NCBI RefSeq assembly: GCF_000233455.1
Contig: NZ_JH376426.1
Span: forward strand, 5,162 to 69,161
Origin: [Clostridium] citroniae WAL-17108
GTDB lineage: Bacteria > Bacillota > Clostridia > Lachnospirales > Lachnospiraceae
DNA: 64,000 nucleotides
Direction: 5' to 3'
Below the pieces are notes generated by a model. It was not told the origin of the DNA, searched no databases, and was given only the letters and a program-made list of their open reading frames with translations. A program made the translations under genes and the position numbers. Below are positions 1 to 7,949 of this stretch, one piece after another (the stretch's first letter is position 1; each line of letters starts with the position of its first letter).

Positions 1-44
1 CTGCGGTATTTTGATGACAATGTTTAAATGAAAATCAAATAAAA

Positions 45-130
45 ATGGGTATTGTGACTTTTGAGTGGAACTTCAAAAGAAAAAATACCCATGACGAAAA
101 GGCCGGTTCATGATTTTATCCTTCCCGGCC
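45..130. repeat. Two adjacent hairpin-forming inverted repeats
   Basis: ATGGGTATT (45-53) pairs with AATACCCAT (84-92), enclosing a second pair CTTTTGA / TCAAAAG (57-63 / 73-79). A separate GGCCGG / CCGGCC pair lies at 101-106 / 125-130. The spacer upstream of the recombinase 3' end holds no gene in the visible sequence. They could be terminators of a gene left of the window or part of a recombination site; nothing decides between these. Confidence 0.5.
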
Positions 131-164
131 TCATTGTATTGGAGAAAAAACAGCTTTATGTATA

Positions 165-193
165 TTGACTCCCCCCACATTTTGTTATAAAAT
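165..193 (+). promoter_or_regulatory. Sigma-A-like promoter reading toward the recombinase 3' end
   Basis: TTGACT at 165-170 and TAAAAT at 188-193 with a 17 bp spacer. It points rightward, against the recombinase gene. No open reading frame follows; about 45 bases after the expected start lies an intrinsic terminator, so the product would be a short RNA of roughly 65 nt antisense to the last codons of the recombinase. Confidence 0.5.
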
Positions 194-213
194 ACATACA
201 ATGCAGGTTCTCA

Positions 214-1098
214 TTATTTGATATGCAGACTCATCACCACAGAATGATTATTCTGTGGTTTTTTATCGTCAAAACCAATTTTCATTTTTTCCATGATTTT
301 TTCATACTGGCTGATGCTGGCTGTTACATAAATTCGGGTTGTTTCTATAGAAGAATGTCCCAGTATATCTGCAAGATTAGCCAGGTTCTTTTCAATGGAG
401 TAAAAACATTTCGCAAACAGGTGCCTGAAATTATGCGGAAAAACCTTAGTTGGTTCTACCCTTGCATCCTTACATAACCGCTTCATGGCATGGCATATAT
501 TGCTCCGGTCTAAATTCCGCCCGCTTTTTGTCCTGAAAATACATCCGCTTTGTATATTCTGTATCCTGGTATATTCCTTTAACATCCTGACCAGTTTCTT
601 GGGAAAAATAATGACCCGGTATTTTCCCTTCATATATATTTCCGCCTTTCCCAGCTTTATGGCTTCCACGGTCACAAAAGGAAGTTCGCTGATCCTGATT
701 CCTGTTCCATATAAAACAAGCATCAGATAATATAACTGCTTTTTGTTATTTCGGTCCGCTGCTTCCATAAGTTTTTTGTAATCCAGTTCCGTAAGTTCCC
801 GCTTTTCATCAATATAGGCCCGTTTCTGGACTTTTAAAAATTTGACCCGATATTCTTCCAGATCCATAAATCTTAAAAAAACATGAATGGCAGAAAGTTT
901 AACATTCACAGTCTGAGCTTTGTACCTGCCAGTCAGATGCTTTCGGTATAGCAGTAAGTTCTCTTTGTTTAATTCCCTGTCCTGCATAAAGACCAGCATT
1001 TCATTGACATCGTACAGGTATTTGTGAATGGTTGCCGCAGCTTTTTCTTCATTACACAGATAGTCCCTAAATTCATCCATACACTCTTTTTGTTTCAT
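214..1098 (-). CDS. Tyrosine recombinase / phage-type integrase
   Basis: A 294-residue site-specific DNA recombinase of the XerC/D-integrase family, which cuts and rejoins DNA through a tyrosine-phosphate intermediate. An N-terminal SAM-like core-binding domain covers about residues 5-90 and the catalytic domain about 105-275. The full active-site set is visible: R135 (GTGIRISEL), K157, H222 and R225 (HNFRH), H248 (LGHSS) and Y257. A GGAGG site lies close before the ATG. The length suits a small integrase of a mobile element or an inversion switch; there is no large-serine or conjugation gene nearby. It is divergent from the ATPase/TOPRIM operon and shares its A/T-rich composition, so I infer that both belong to one acquired island. 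The last 17 codons contain a terminator on the opposite strand. Its target site cannot be identified from this window. Confidence 0.93.
   Translation of the reverse strand: MKQKECMDEFRDYLCNEEKAAATIHKYLYDVNEMLVFMQDRELNKENLLLYRKHLTGRYKAQTVNVKLSAIHVFLRFMDLEEYRVKFLKVQKRAYIDEKRELTELDYKKLMEAADRNNKKQLYYLMLVLYGTGIRISELPFVTVEAIKLGKAEIYMKGKYRVIIFPKKLVRMLKEYTRIQNIQSGCIFRTKSGRNLDRSNICHAMKRLCKDARVEPTKVFPHNFRHLFAKCFYSIEKNLANLADILGHSSIETTRIYVTASISQYEKIMEKMKIGFDDKKPQNNHSVVMSLHIK
237..264 (+). terminator. Intrinsic terminator inside the recombinase 3' coding end
   Basis: Perfect 9 bp stem CCACAGAAT / ATTCTGTGG with a 4 nt loop followed by six T on the + strand. It would end transcription from the 165-193 promoter while lying inside the reverse-strand recombinase coding sequence. 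Confidence 0.65.
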
Positions 1099-1192
1099 AA
1101 CTTCCTCCGTGAGTTCTGTTGCGCGGTTTCATTTGGTTGGTTAATTCTTAACTCTGCCTTATAGTTTTTCTATTTTAGAGTATTTTCATTCT

Positions 1193-1221
1193 TTTATATA
1201 GGAATTTTCCACATTTACCAA
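1193..1221 (-). promoter_or_regulatory. Promoter of the recombinase
   Basis: On the reverse strand TTGGTA (1216-1221), a 17 bp spacer and TATAAA (1193-1198), leaving a leader of about 90 nt before the ATG at 1098. The spacer contains the palindrome GGAATTTTCC. Confidence 0.55.
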
Positions 1222-1301
1222 ATTAATCCCTTTGTATGGCATGATAAATATTGCGCCTTCCCGCCTGTGGAACGTTACAACATGGAACTGCTGCATATAT
1301 A

Positions 1302-1346
1302 AAAATCACCTCCCGGTATGGTCAGGCCGTACCAGAAGGTGATTTT
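1302..1346. terminator. Long hairpin between recombinase and defence operon
   Basis: Arms of 20 bases (1302-1321 and 1327-1346) match at 17 positions around a 5 nt loop and begin AAAATCACC / end GGTGATTTT, so either strand gives an A/T-flanked stem. It lies between two divergent promoters, where no terminator is needed, so it may be an insulator or a recombination-site arm. The 1099-1500 spacer otherwise holds only the promoters and the palindrome listed separately. Confidence 0.55.
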
Positions 1347-1414
1347 ATTTTGAATTTGTTTTGGCATCATTTTGGCAGTCTTTATATGTCGTATGTCAAT
1401 TTTTTAATATCCAT

Positions 1415-1435
1415 AACGTTAATTTTATTAACGTT
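1415..1435. promoter_or_regulatory. Perfect palindrome upstream of the ATPase promoter
   Basis: AACGTTAAT (1415-1423), three T, then ATTAACGTT (1427-1435). It ends 13 bp before the -35 hexamer of the ATPase operon. It could be an operator, or a weak terminator because T residues follow it. No regulator gene lies in the island. Confidence 0.5.
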
Positions 1436-1448
1436 TTTTGCATTACAT

Positions 1449-1477
1449 TTGACATCTTTAGGTAATTATTATATAAT
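1449..1477 (+). promoter_or_regulatory. Consensus sigma-A promoter of the ATPase/TOPRIM operon
   Basis: TTGACA at 1449-1454, 17 bp spacer, TATAAT at 1472-1477: an exact consensus promoter. The GGAGG ribosome site starts only about 12 bases after the -10 box, so the expected leader is very short and expression should be strong unless repressed. Confidence 0.8.
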
Positions 1478-1500
1478 ATAATAATCTTGGAGGTAATAGA

Positions 1501-2913
1501 ATGATGGAAAACAATGTAGTGCGTCTTGTCCAGCTAGAGATAAAAAACATAAAAAATGTAGTACGTGGTGTTATTAACTTGGAACGGAAAAATTCAGAAG
1601 ACAAAAGAATTGGCAGTATTCTAGGAATTTATGGGCAAAATGGGTCTGGCAAGACAGTAGTGGTTGACTGCATGGTATTGTTAAAATGCCTGTTAACAGG
1701 ACGCCAGATTCCACATGCATTTTATCAGTATATACGATACGAATGTAAATATGCACAGATTTTATATGGCTTTCAGATAAAAAGGAACGGTACCCTTTCA
1801 TACACTGAATATGAGGTTACGTTACAAAAAAAGGATGATGATCAGGGTTTTATTGTCAGCGGTGAAAAGTTAAGCAGCAAACGACTCGATTTAGATACCA
1901 GAACAAAAATAACACCTGTATTTGAATATGTAAAAGGAAGAAAAGTTTTATTTACTCCGGCAAAATATTATAAAGAATTTGAAAAAGACATTGATTCCAT
2001 GGTTGCATTGGGAATCGCACAACAACTTTCTGAGAATTTTAATGAAGATAATCAGAAGTCGGAAGTATATTCATTCCTGTTTTCCAGAAAGGCACAGGAG
2101 GTATTCTCAAAAGCAGACGGAGAGGCAAAAAAAATTCACGAGATATCATCGGTCCTCCAAACTTATGGGCTAAACGATCTTGCTGTTGTAGAAAATTCCC
2201 ATTATGGGCTATTAGCGCTTAATATAAAGACGTTTCCCATGAATATAGACTGGCCAATAACCAATTTAGGTAAAACATCGGGAATTATGATCAATATGAC
2301 CGGAATAAATGTTATTCCCAAAGACTTGTTCCCATTTCTCAAAAAAACAATTGATCAAATCAATGTGGTTTTAAAATCACTGATACCAGATATTGAACTG
2401 GAAATTTATCATGCTTTCGATAAACTGATGAAGGATGGTAAGGATGGCGTGCAATTTGAACTGATCACCATAAGGGATACAGCTCGTATTCCTCTTCTTT
2501 ATGAATCGGCTGGAATTAAAAAAATCATTTCTATCTGTAGCAATTTGGTTGCATGTTACAATCGTGAATCTTATTGTTTAGTAGTTGACGAATTTGATTC
2601 CGGTATCTATGAATACCTATTGGGCATGTGCCTGGAAGCAATATCAGAAAAAGCAAAAGGGCAGTTAATCTTCACTTCCCATAATTTACGTCCTCTGGAA
2701 GTTTTAGATATGAGTGATTTGATTTTTACCACAATGAATCCGGACGATCGTTATTTGCGTATGTCCTATATTAAGGACACCCAAAATATCCGCCTTTCCT
2801 ATTTACGCGCAATTAAATTAGGAGGACAGAAGGAAAAGCTTTATCGTGATACCAATATTTATGAGATTGAACTGGCGATGCGCAAAGCGGGAAGGGTAGG
2901 GCTGTATGACTAA
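1501..2913 (+). CDS. AAA_15/AAA_21-type P-loop ATPase, putative defence ATPase
   Basis: A 470-residue ABC/SMC-like ATPase of the group used in OLD, RloA and PARIS AriA proteins. Visible motifs: Walker A GQNGSGKT (residues 45-52), a signature-like segment ESAGIKK (335-341), Walker B CLVVDEFD (359-366) and a switch histidine in TSHN (H394). The region between Walker A and the signature has no recognised domain and would be the coiled or arm region. No nuclease domain is fused to it; the nuclease candidate is the next gene, which overlaps its stop by 8 bases, so the two are translated together. The family role is NTP-driven sensing or assembly with a toxic partner. A phage-defence role here is inferred from this layout and the neighbouring recombinase. 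It could also be a housekeeping RecF-like protein, but the island context argues against that. Confidence 0.85.
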   Translation: MMENNVVRLVQLEIKNIKNVVRGVINLERKNSEDKRIGSILGIYGQNGSGKTVVVDCMVLLKCLLTGRQIPHAFYQYIRYECKYAQILYGFQIKRNGTLSYTEYEVTLQKKDDDQGFIVSGEKLSSKRLDLDTRTKITPVFEYVKGRKVLFTPAKYYKEFEKDIDSMVALGIAQQLSENFNEDNQKSEVYSFLFSRKAQEVFSKADGEAKKIHEISSVLQTYGLNDLAVVENSHYGLLALNIKTFPMNIDWPITNLGKTSGIMINMTGINVIPKDLFPFLKKTIDQINVVLKSLIPDIELEIYHAFDKLMKDGKDGVQFELITIRDTARIPLLYESAGIKKIISICSNLVACYNRESYCLVVDEFDSGIYEYLLGMCLEAISEKAKGQLIFTSHNLRPLEVLDMSDLIFTTMNPDDRYLRMSYIKDTQNIRLSYLRAIKLGGQKEKLYRDTNIYEIELAMRKAGRVGLYD

Positions 2914-3604
2914 AAAAATTATCCTGGTTTTAGTAGAAGGTCAAACAGACCAAGATACACTTGCCGTTGTATTTACACGTCTTGTGCAGAATCAGGATGT
3001 TGAGTTTGAGGTGATCCGAACGGATTTAACTGCACAGGATAAGATGACCGCCAAGTACATCGAAGCAGCTATACGAGAAGAAATCGATAAATATTTTCGT
3101 AAAAACCCCTATCTTATACAGGAAGATATTTTAAAAGTTATACAGTTGATTGATACAGATGGAGCCTTTATACCTCATTCAATGGTCCAACAGTCTAAAG
3201 ATAGGGTAACATCGTATCATGATGATTATATCGATGCGAAAGATAAAGACCGGCTAATCCGGCGAAATATAAGCAAACGGAACATTGTATATCAACTATA
3301 CCACCAAAATGAACTGTCCGGCTTTCCTTATGAAATTTATTATTTCTCAAGAAATCTTGAACACGTTATGCATAACGCAAACCAGGAATTAAGTCCAGAG
3401 CAGAAAGAGGATTTGGCATTGGAGGCGGCTCTGCGCTATCACGAAAACCCTGAGGCATTTCTACAATTTATCAATGATGAGACTTTTAGTGTTCAGGGAG
3501 ATTATCAGAAAACATGGGAGTTTATCATGGAAAACGGTAACTCCTTAAAACGATACACAAATCTGGCAGTATTCTTTTATCGTCTGGGGATCGGAATTAA
3601 ATAG
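2906..3604 (+). CDS. Small TOPRIM/RloB-like protein, putative nuclease partner
   Basis: A 232-residue protein that starts within the end of the ATPase gene (shared ATGACTAA). The N-terminus has an alternating strand pattern and the motif LVEGQTDQ with the acid at E11. An LIDTDG motif follows with D83 and D85, the arrangement of a TOPRIM metal site. Residues 145-157 (YYFSRNLEHVMHN) resemble the central aromatic/acidic block of RloB proteins. The C-terminal 70 residues are helical and unrecognised. No signal peptide or membrane segment is seen. By analogy with AriB or OLD-type TOPRIM partners it may be a nuclease controlled by the ATPase. Family assignment is by motif only, so the name is tentative; the pairing itself is certain from the overlap. 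Confidence 0.7.
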   Translation: MTKKIILVLVEGQTDQDTLAVVFTRLVQNQDVEFEVIRTDLTAQDKMTAKYIEAAIREEIDKYFRKNPYLIQEDILKVIQLIDTDGAFIPHSMVQQSKDRVTSYHDDYIDAKDKDRLIRRNISKRNIVYQLYHQNELSGFPYEIYYFSRNLEHVMHNANQELSPEQKEDLALEAALRYHENPEAFLQFINDETFSVQGDYQKTWEFIMENGNSLKRYTNLAVFFYRLGIGIK

Positions 3605-3671
3605 GTTACCACATAAATCTCCGGGAGCTCTTTTTATACGAAAGAATTCCCGGATACTTATTGTTTTTGTT

Positions 3672-3722
3672 GTAACAGTTCAGGACACCCATTCTCCTGC
3701 AGTCCGGAACTGTTACGTTTTT
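3672..3722 (+). terminator. Terminator of the ATPase/TOPRIM operon; copy of a dispersed hairpin
   Basis: GTAACAGTTC (3672-3681) pairs with GAACTGTTAC (3707-3716), followed by GTTTTTGTTTT. A close relative of the whole hairpin (arms and GTTCAGGAC part) lies at 50080-50122. Confidence 0.75.
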
Positions 3723-4118
3723 GTTTTAAGCGTATTGAGAGGTGGGTTCCTATCATAAAACACATCCTCATCCATCTCCCCAAGCGGACGTGCTACCAGG
3801 GCTGTTCCCACCAGATCGCTCACATTGTCAAGTAATGTATGGGCAGGATCATTCACAGGCCGGATTGCTGCAGGGATGGGAATAAACCCCAAAGGTAAAC
3901 CGAGCATTTCCAACAAAACAGTTGACGAGATGATGCCCGATCCCTTCACACCGGCCGAGCCAATGGATAGTATGATCCTAAGAAATGTAAATTGGGCGAT
4001 TCTTCCAATTGAAAGATCGAAACTGTACAGCATGTATTTCCCAAGGGATCCCCCATTTTACATACACCACTTGTGATACTGAAGAATACCAATGGAACAA
4101 TGAGCATTTTCAGCATTC
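3713..4118 (-). pseudogene. Decayed dicarboxylate/cation (DAACS) symporter remnant
   Basis: The reverse strand encodes two pieces of a sodium:dicarboxylate symporter. The first (near 4118-4040) reads LRMLKMLIVPLVFF and then KMGDPLG. A one-base loss shifts the frame into the second piece (from about 4033), which jumps directly to the family's C-terminal part: GVKGSGIISSTV, then PVNDPAHTLLD and a final VARPLGEMDE. Most of the family's usual ~400 residues (the N-terminus and the central transport core) are missing, so the gene cannot make a carrier. The first piece overlaps the end of the preceding LysR gene, which suggests that a deletion joined the two. It was probably the LysR target once. 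Confidence 0.8.
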
Positions 4119-5030
4119 TTAAAAACGCTGTGGATACTCTAACCTGAATAAATCCGTATTGCTGATAAACTGGTTAAAAATACTCTCAAAGGTACGAATA
4201 CCGCCTATATTCTGTTTGTTTGGATATTTGTGTTTCACCTTATAACATACCCAGTCCGGCGGCGGATCCTGGATATCATAGATTTGGACATGATAGCTGC
4301 CCAAAATGGTTTTTACGCTGCTGAGAGGAACAATGGACCAATACCGCTCATCATCCAAAAAATTGGTCAATGCCGTAACAGAATCGATCTTGATATGAGG
4401 GGTAACAGTAGCCGGCCACCAGTAGTCATGCCATTTCATATAATCATATCCCCACGGCTGGAAAATCTCCAGCGAAGGGTCCAGTTCCGATGGGTGGATC
4501 TGCCTTGGCTCTCCCGGGCATTGACATGGTTTGATCAAAACAAACTTTTGGCAAAATACAGGTTCTGTGATCAGTTCCGGATAACCGGCATCTGTTGACG
4601 CGAACCCGATATCCGCCTCCCTGCTTCTCACCAAATCATATATGACCGGCGTATGCTCTGTCTGTATCCTTACATTTACCTCATATTCCTTTTTCGATAT
4701 TTCCTTTAGGATTTCGGGGAGAATTGTGGTGATCACACTGTCAATGGAGGCAATGGATAACGCTTTGGAATAGCTGTGTTTCAGCTGCTCCATCTCCTTA
4801 TGGAGCGCAACCCAGCGCTGGGCAATGGACATAAATTCCTCCCCCCGGATAGTCAGTTCAATATTGCGTTTGCCTTTCTGGCGGATAAATAGCTTATACT
4901 GAAGCTCATCCTCCAGCCTTTTCAAACGATGGGTAACCGTGGACTGCGAGACAAACAGATTATCGGCCGCCTTTGTCAGGTTTAATGTATCAGCTGCTGC
5001 AAGATATGTTTCCAGGTCGATAAAATCCAT
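4119..5030 (-). CDS. LysR-family transcriptional regulator
   Basis: A DNA-binding regulator of about 303 residues. The winged-helix HTH occupies the first 60 residues (FIDLETYLAAADTLNLTKAA, then FVSQSTVTHRLKRLE), followed by a linker helix and a periplasmic-binding-like effector domain. I choose the ATG at 5030 because GGGGGAAG sits 6-8 bases before it; an in-frame start 21 bases upstream has no site. It has its own promoter at 5062-5091. It is last in the permease/aminotransferase group and abuts a decayed symporter. The final residues may be derived from symporter sequence, since the symporter reading frame runs through its stop. The effector is unknown. Confidence 0.9.
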   Translation of the reverse strand: MDFIDLETYLAAADTLNLTKAADNLFVSQSTVTHRLKRLEDELQYKLFIRQKGKRNIELTIRGEEFMSIAQRWVALHKEMEQLKHSYSKALSIASIDSVITTILPEILKEISKKEYEVNVRIQTEHTPVIYDLVRSREADIGFASTDAGYPELITEPVFCQKFVLIKPCQCPGEPRQIHPSELDPSLEIFQPWGYDYMKWHDYWWPATVTPHIKIDSVTALTNFLDDERYWSIVPLSSVKTILGSYHVQIYDIQDPPPDWVCYKVKHKYPNKQNIGGIRTFESIFNQFISNTDLFRLEYPQRF

Positions 5031-5061
5031 ATGAACTTCCCCCTTTAACAATGTTATGGAT

Positions 5062-5091
5062 ATTATATCGGCGCAGCATCCTGTTTGTCAA
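5062..5091 (-). promoter_or_regulatory. Promoter of the LysR gene
   Basis: Reverse strand TTGACA (5086-5091), 18 bp spacer, TATAAT (5062-5067). Both boxes match consensus. Confidence 0.7.
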
Positions 5092-5144
5092 CGAAACCAC
5101 GTACGATCCGCTCTTTTCGCACCTTCATGCCTGGCGTCACTTTC

Positions 5145-6413
5145 TTAAAGGGCTGCGATCTCCTTTGTCACTGCAAGGAACCGTTCAATCTCCTCTTTGC
5201 TGTTGCAGTGAAGCGGAGAGACCCGGATCGCTCCATCCAGTCCAAAGGATTCCAGCATCCGTTTGGAATACAGGCTGGATGCCACTCTTTCATAGACGAT
5301 TACACTGCGTTTTTCATATTCTTTTACCGCGGCAGCATATTCTATATGGTCAAATCCGATTCCAATGATTAGATCCCTCTGTTCCAGGTCAGGATTATCC
5401 ATAAAGACATGCACTCCTTCCATATGGCGAAGGCCCTGCATTTGCTCCGTACCTTCCAGCATGAGATAAAGAAGGGCGCGCTCCTGAAGCATGATCTTGG
5501 TCATACCCTCCACAAACAGTTCTCTCCTGCCCTTTTTTTCCTGGCAGGCTGCCAGGCTGCACACATAATTTACAATTTCGGTGATCATTGCATACTGGGC
5601 CGGTGCAGGGCTTCCAAGCTCCCATTCAGTTTTCTTTTTTCCTGCCAGCTTGTGGTGAGGGAGCGCAGAAAACCGGTCAGAAATATATGCTGCTCCGATC
5701 CCTCTGACTCCAAAGAATTTATAAGGCGCAAAGGTGACCGCATCCACATCCAGCTGGCTAAAGTCCATTACACCATGAGGTGTGTGCTGCACTGCATCTA
5801 CTATGATATAAAGGTCCGGCTTTATCGCTTTTGCAGCCTTTATTATTCCTGGAATGTCAAATATGGCTCCGGATATATTGGATGAATACATTACACTTAA
5901 GAGACATGTATCCTGATCGATCAATGCCGTAATCTCCGCTGCATCCACTCCTCCCGTATCCGGGTTGCTTTTCGCCACCCGCAATTCTTTTCCTGTTTGA
6001 TCCGCATAATACCCGGCGGCATCAAAAGCAGAGGGATGCTCCAGTACCGTTGTCACAATATTGGTTCCCGGTATATTTTCCGCAACAGCACCAACCAACT
6101 GAAACATTGCCTGGGAAGCGGTCAGGGAAGTGACGATCGCACCTCCTTTTACATTGAATATAGTCCGAATATCATCCTTTCCTGCCTCCTCCAAAGACTG
6201 CAGATAAAGGGCCATCTCATGATTACGCTCTGAACAGTCCGGAATCATATCCACCTTCCGGAATCGTTCCTCTGCCTTTTTCAACCGGTAAGAACCTCCT
6301 GCATTATCAAAAAACAGCCTTGGGGTTCCATTGGCATCCTCATCCATGTAATAGAACGCATCCCTTACGCGTTTCATTTCCTCGTTGCCCATTAATTTTC
6401 CAAATTCCATCAT
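5145..6413 (-). CDS. Class V aminotransferase-fold PLP enzyme (cysteine desulfurase-like)
   Basis: A 422-residue pyridoxal-phosphate enzyme of the class V group (cysteine desulfurase / selenocysteine lyase / kynureninase relatives). Visible family features: FFDNAGGS near residue 34, the cofactor aspartate in IIVDAVQHT (about 206), and the Schiff-base lysine in APYKFFGVRG (about K232). I cannot see the conserved catalytic cysteine loop of a true NifS/SufS enzyme, so a role in iron-sulfur supply is not supported. Its start overlaps the permease stop by one base (TAATG), meaning coupled translation. Together they suggest uptake and PLP-dependent breakdown of one amino acid. The substrate is not determined. 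Confidence 0.85.
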   Translation of the reverse strand: MMEFGKLMGNEEMKRVRDAFYYMDEDANGTPRLFFDNAGGSYRLKKAEERFRKVDMIPDCSERNHEMALYLQSLEEAGKDDIRTIFNVKGGAIVTSLTASQAMFQLVGAVAENIPGTNIVTTVLEHPSAFDAAGYYADQTGKELRVAKSNPDTGGVDAAEITALIDQDTCLLSVMYSSNISGAIFDIPGIIKAAKAIKPDLYIIVDAVQHTPHGVMDFSQLDVDAVTFAPYKFFGVRGIGAAYISDRFSALPHHKLAGKKKTEWELGSPAPAQYAMITEIVNYVCSLAACQEKKGRRELFVEGMTKIMLQERALLYLMLEGTEQMQGLRHMEGVHVFMDNPDLEQRDLIIGIGFDHIEYAAAVKEYEKRSVIVYERVASSLYSKRMLESFGLDGAIRVSPLHCNSKEEIERFLAVTKEIAAL

Positions 6414-7753
6414 TATTCTTCTCCTCCATATACTTGATTTTTCTTAATAAGATACAGGTAAAGTGGAACCCCTGTAAGTGTACAAACAATTGATATCAGC
6501 GCCACAAAGGGCTGATACATGATGGTGGACACCAAAACAAATATCCCGCCAAAAGCCCCCAAAATGGGCACAAGTGGATACAGCGGTACTTTGTACGGCC
6601 GTTCACGGTCCGGCCATTTCTTTCTCAATATAAAAATCCCGGCAAACGTCAATATGTAGAAAAACCAGATTACAAATGAACCAATATCGGTAAGTATATT
6701 AAAGTCACCGATACAGACCAGCATAATAATAGTGAGGGCCATCAGGAACATTCCGCTGTTTACCGGCATATCGGTTTTTTGATTCAGCTTCCTGAAAAAT
6801 CCGCCAAAAGGAAGCATATCCCTCAAGCCAAGGGCATATGGAATCCTCCAGCTGGCCCTGACAAATCCGGTCTGTGAACCAAACACGGAAATCATAATTC
6901 CAATGGTAATCAGCTTACCGCCAAAGCTGGAGAATAAGATTCCTGCCACATCCGATGCCGGGGTGGCCGTTGCCGCCAAGGCATTCGCCGGAAGGACGCG
7001 CAGATAAGCTACATTGATGGCTAGATAGATCAGTGTTACCATGCTTATTCCTCCTACAATGGCCTTTGGCAGATCACGTCCCGGATCTTTCATCTCCCCT
7101 GCAATATTGGTAACATTCATCCATCCGTCAGTTGCATAAAGTGTGGCCAGCAATGCGGCTGAGATAGCGGCCCCCAGAGGACGGCCCGGGTCAGTAAACG
7201 GGATCAGTTCCACCTTTACCGGGTCCGGATTAAAAAGCAGCCCCGCCACTATAATTAAGATTAGTGGGATAAATTTTAAAAATGTTGCTAAATTCTGCAA
7301 AATGTCCGTTGCTTTATTGCCGATAGCATTTACAAAGTTCACGAAAAGTACGATTGCAACAGCAATGGGAATGACCGTATCTTTGCCAAGCCCTAAAAGG
7401 TTGGCTGCCTGTGTGGCGCAGATCACAGTGGCTGCCGCAATCCTGACCGGATAAAAAATGATCGTCTGCACCCAGGCAATCAAATATCCCCAAAATTTCC
7501 CATATATAGCTTCCATGTACGTCATCATTCCACCGGTCTGTGGAATCAGCGTGCCAATTTCAGCAATGGTCAGCCCCCCTGCCAGTGCCAGGCCGCCGCC
7601 AAGCCCCCAGGCAAGCAGTCCAAGTCCTGCGGTCCCTGTTGCCCCAAACACAGCGGTTGGTTTAAAAAACACCCCTGATCCGATGATCGTTCCAATCACC
7701 ATGATAAATGCGCTGAATCCTGATACTTCCCGTTTTAATTTGTCCTCTTTCAT
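6413..7753 (-). CDS. APC-superfamily amino-acid permease (LAT/SteT-like)
   Basis: A membrane carrier of about 446 residues with roughly twelve hydrophobic segments. The N-terminal FSAFIMVIGTIIGSGVFF contains the GxG substrate-binding turn of the APC fold, typical of serine/threonine or glutamate exchangers in Firmicutes. Three in-frame starts exist (7774, 7759, 7753); the last has GGGAG nine bases upstream and is preferred. It is the first gene of a three-gene run with the PLP enzyme and LysR. A palindrome TCACATGTGA (7792-7801) lies just upstream and could be a regulator site. The substrate is inferred only from the partner enzyme to be an amino acid. Confidence 0.88.
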   Translation of the reverse strand: MKEDKLKREVSGFSAFIMVIGTIIGSGVFFKPTAVFGATGTAGLGLLAWGLGGGLALAGGLTIAEIGTLIPQTGGMMTYMEAIYGKFWGYLIAWVQTIIFYPVRIAAATVICATQAANLLGLGKDTVIPIAVAIVLFVNFVNAIGNKATDILQNLATFLKFIPLILIIVAGLLFNPDPVKVELIPFTDPGRPLGAAISAALLATLYATDGWMNVTNIAGEMKDPGRDLPKAIVGGISMVTLIYLAINVAYLRVLPANALAATATPASDVAGILFSSFGGKLITIGIMISVFGSQTGFVRASWRIPYALGLRDMLPFGGFFRKLNQKTDMPVNSGMFLMALTIIMLVCIGDFNILTDIGSFVIWFFYILTFAGIFILRKKWPDRERPYKVPLYPLVPILGAFGGIFVLVSTIMYQPFVALISIVCTLTGVPLYLYLIKKNQVYGGEE

Positions 7754-7889
7754 AAGCATTTTCTCCCAATCCATTATTAGACCAGATCATTTCACATGTG
7801 AGTTTCTTTGATCTCTGGCTTTACTATACTACGAAAGGATCATGCTATAAAATGAATTATTTATGGTCAAATTATTGATAAATTTCATA

Positions 7890-7931
7890 ATAAAAAATGA
7901 AGGATCACCGAAACTCCAGTGATCCTTCATT
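7890..7931. terminator. Terminator after the UxaA-like operon
   Basis: AATGAAGGATCAC / GTGATCCTTCATT stem (7896-7908 / 7919-7931) flanked by A and T runs, so it can act on both strands. The 7754-7949 spacer holds this and the permease promoter region only. Confidence 0.75.
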
Positions 7932-7949
7932 ATCTTTTTTCTCCACCCA

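Noticed and set aside
1302..1346. CRISPR repeat or T-box leader
   Set aside because: Only one copy of the hairpin is present and no aminoacyl-tRNA or amino-acid gene follows it.
5145..6413. Housekeeping cysteine desulfurase (IscS/SufS)
   Set aside because: No scaffold gene follows, the catalytic cysteine loop was not visible, and the gene is coupled to an amino-acid permease.
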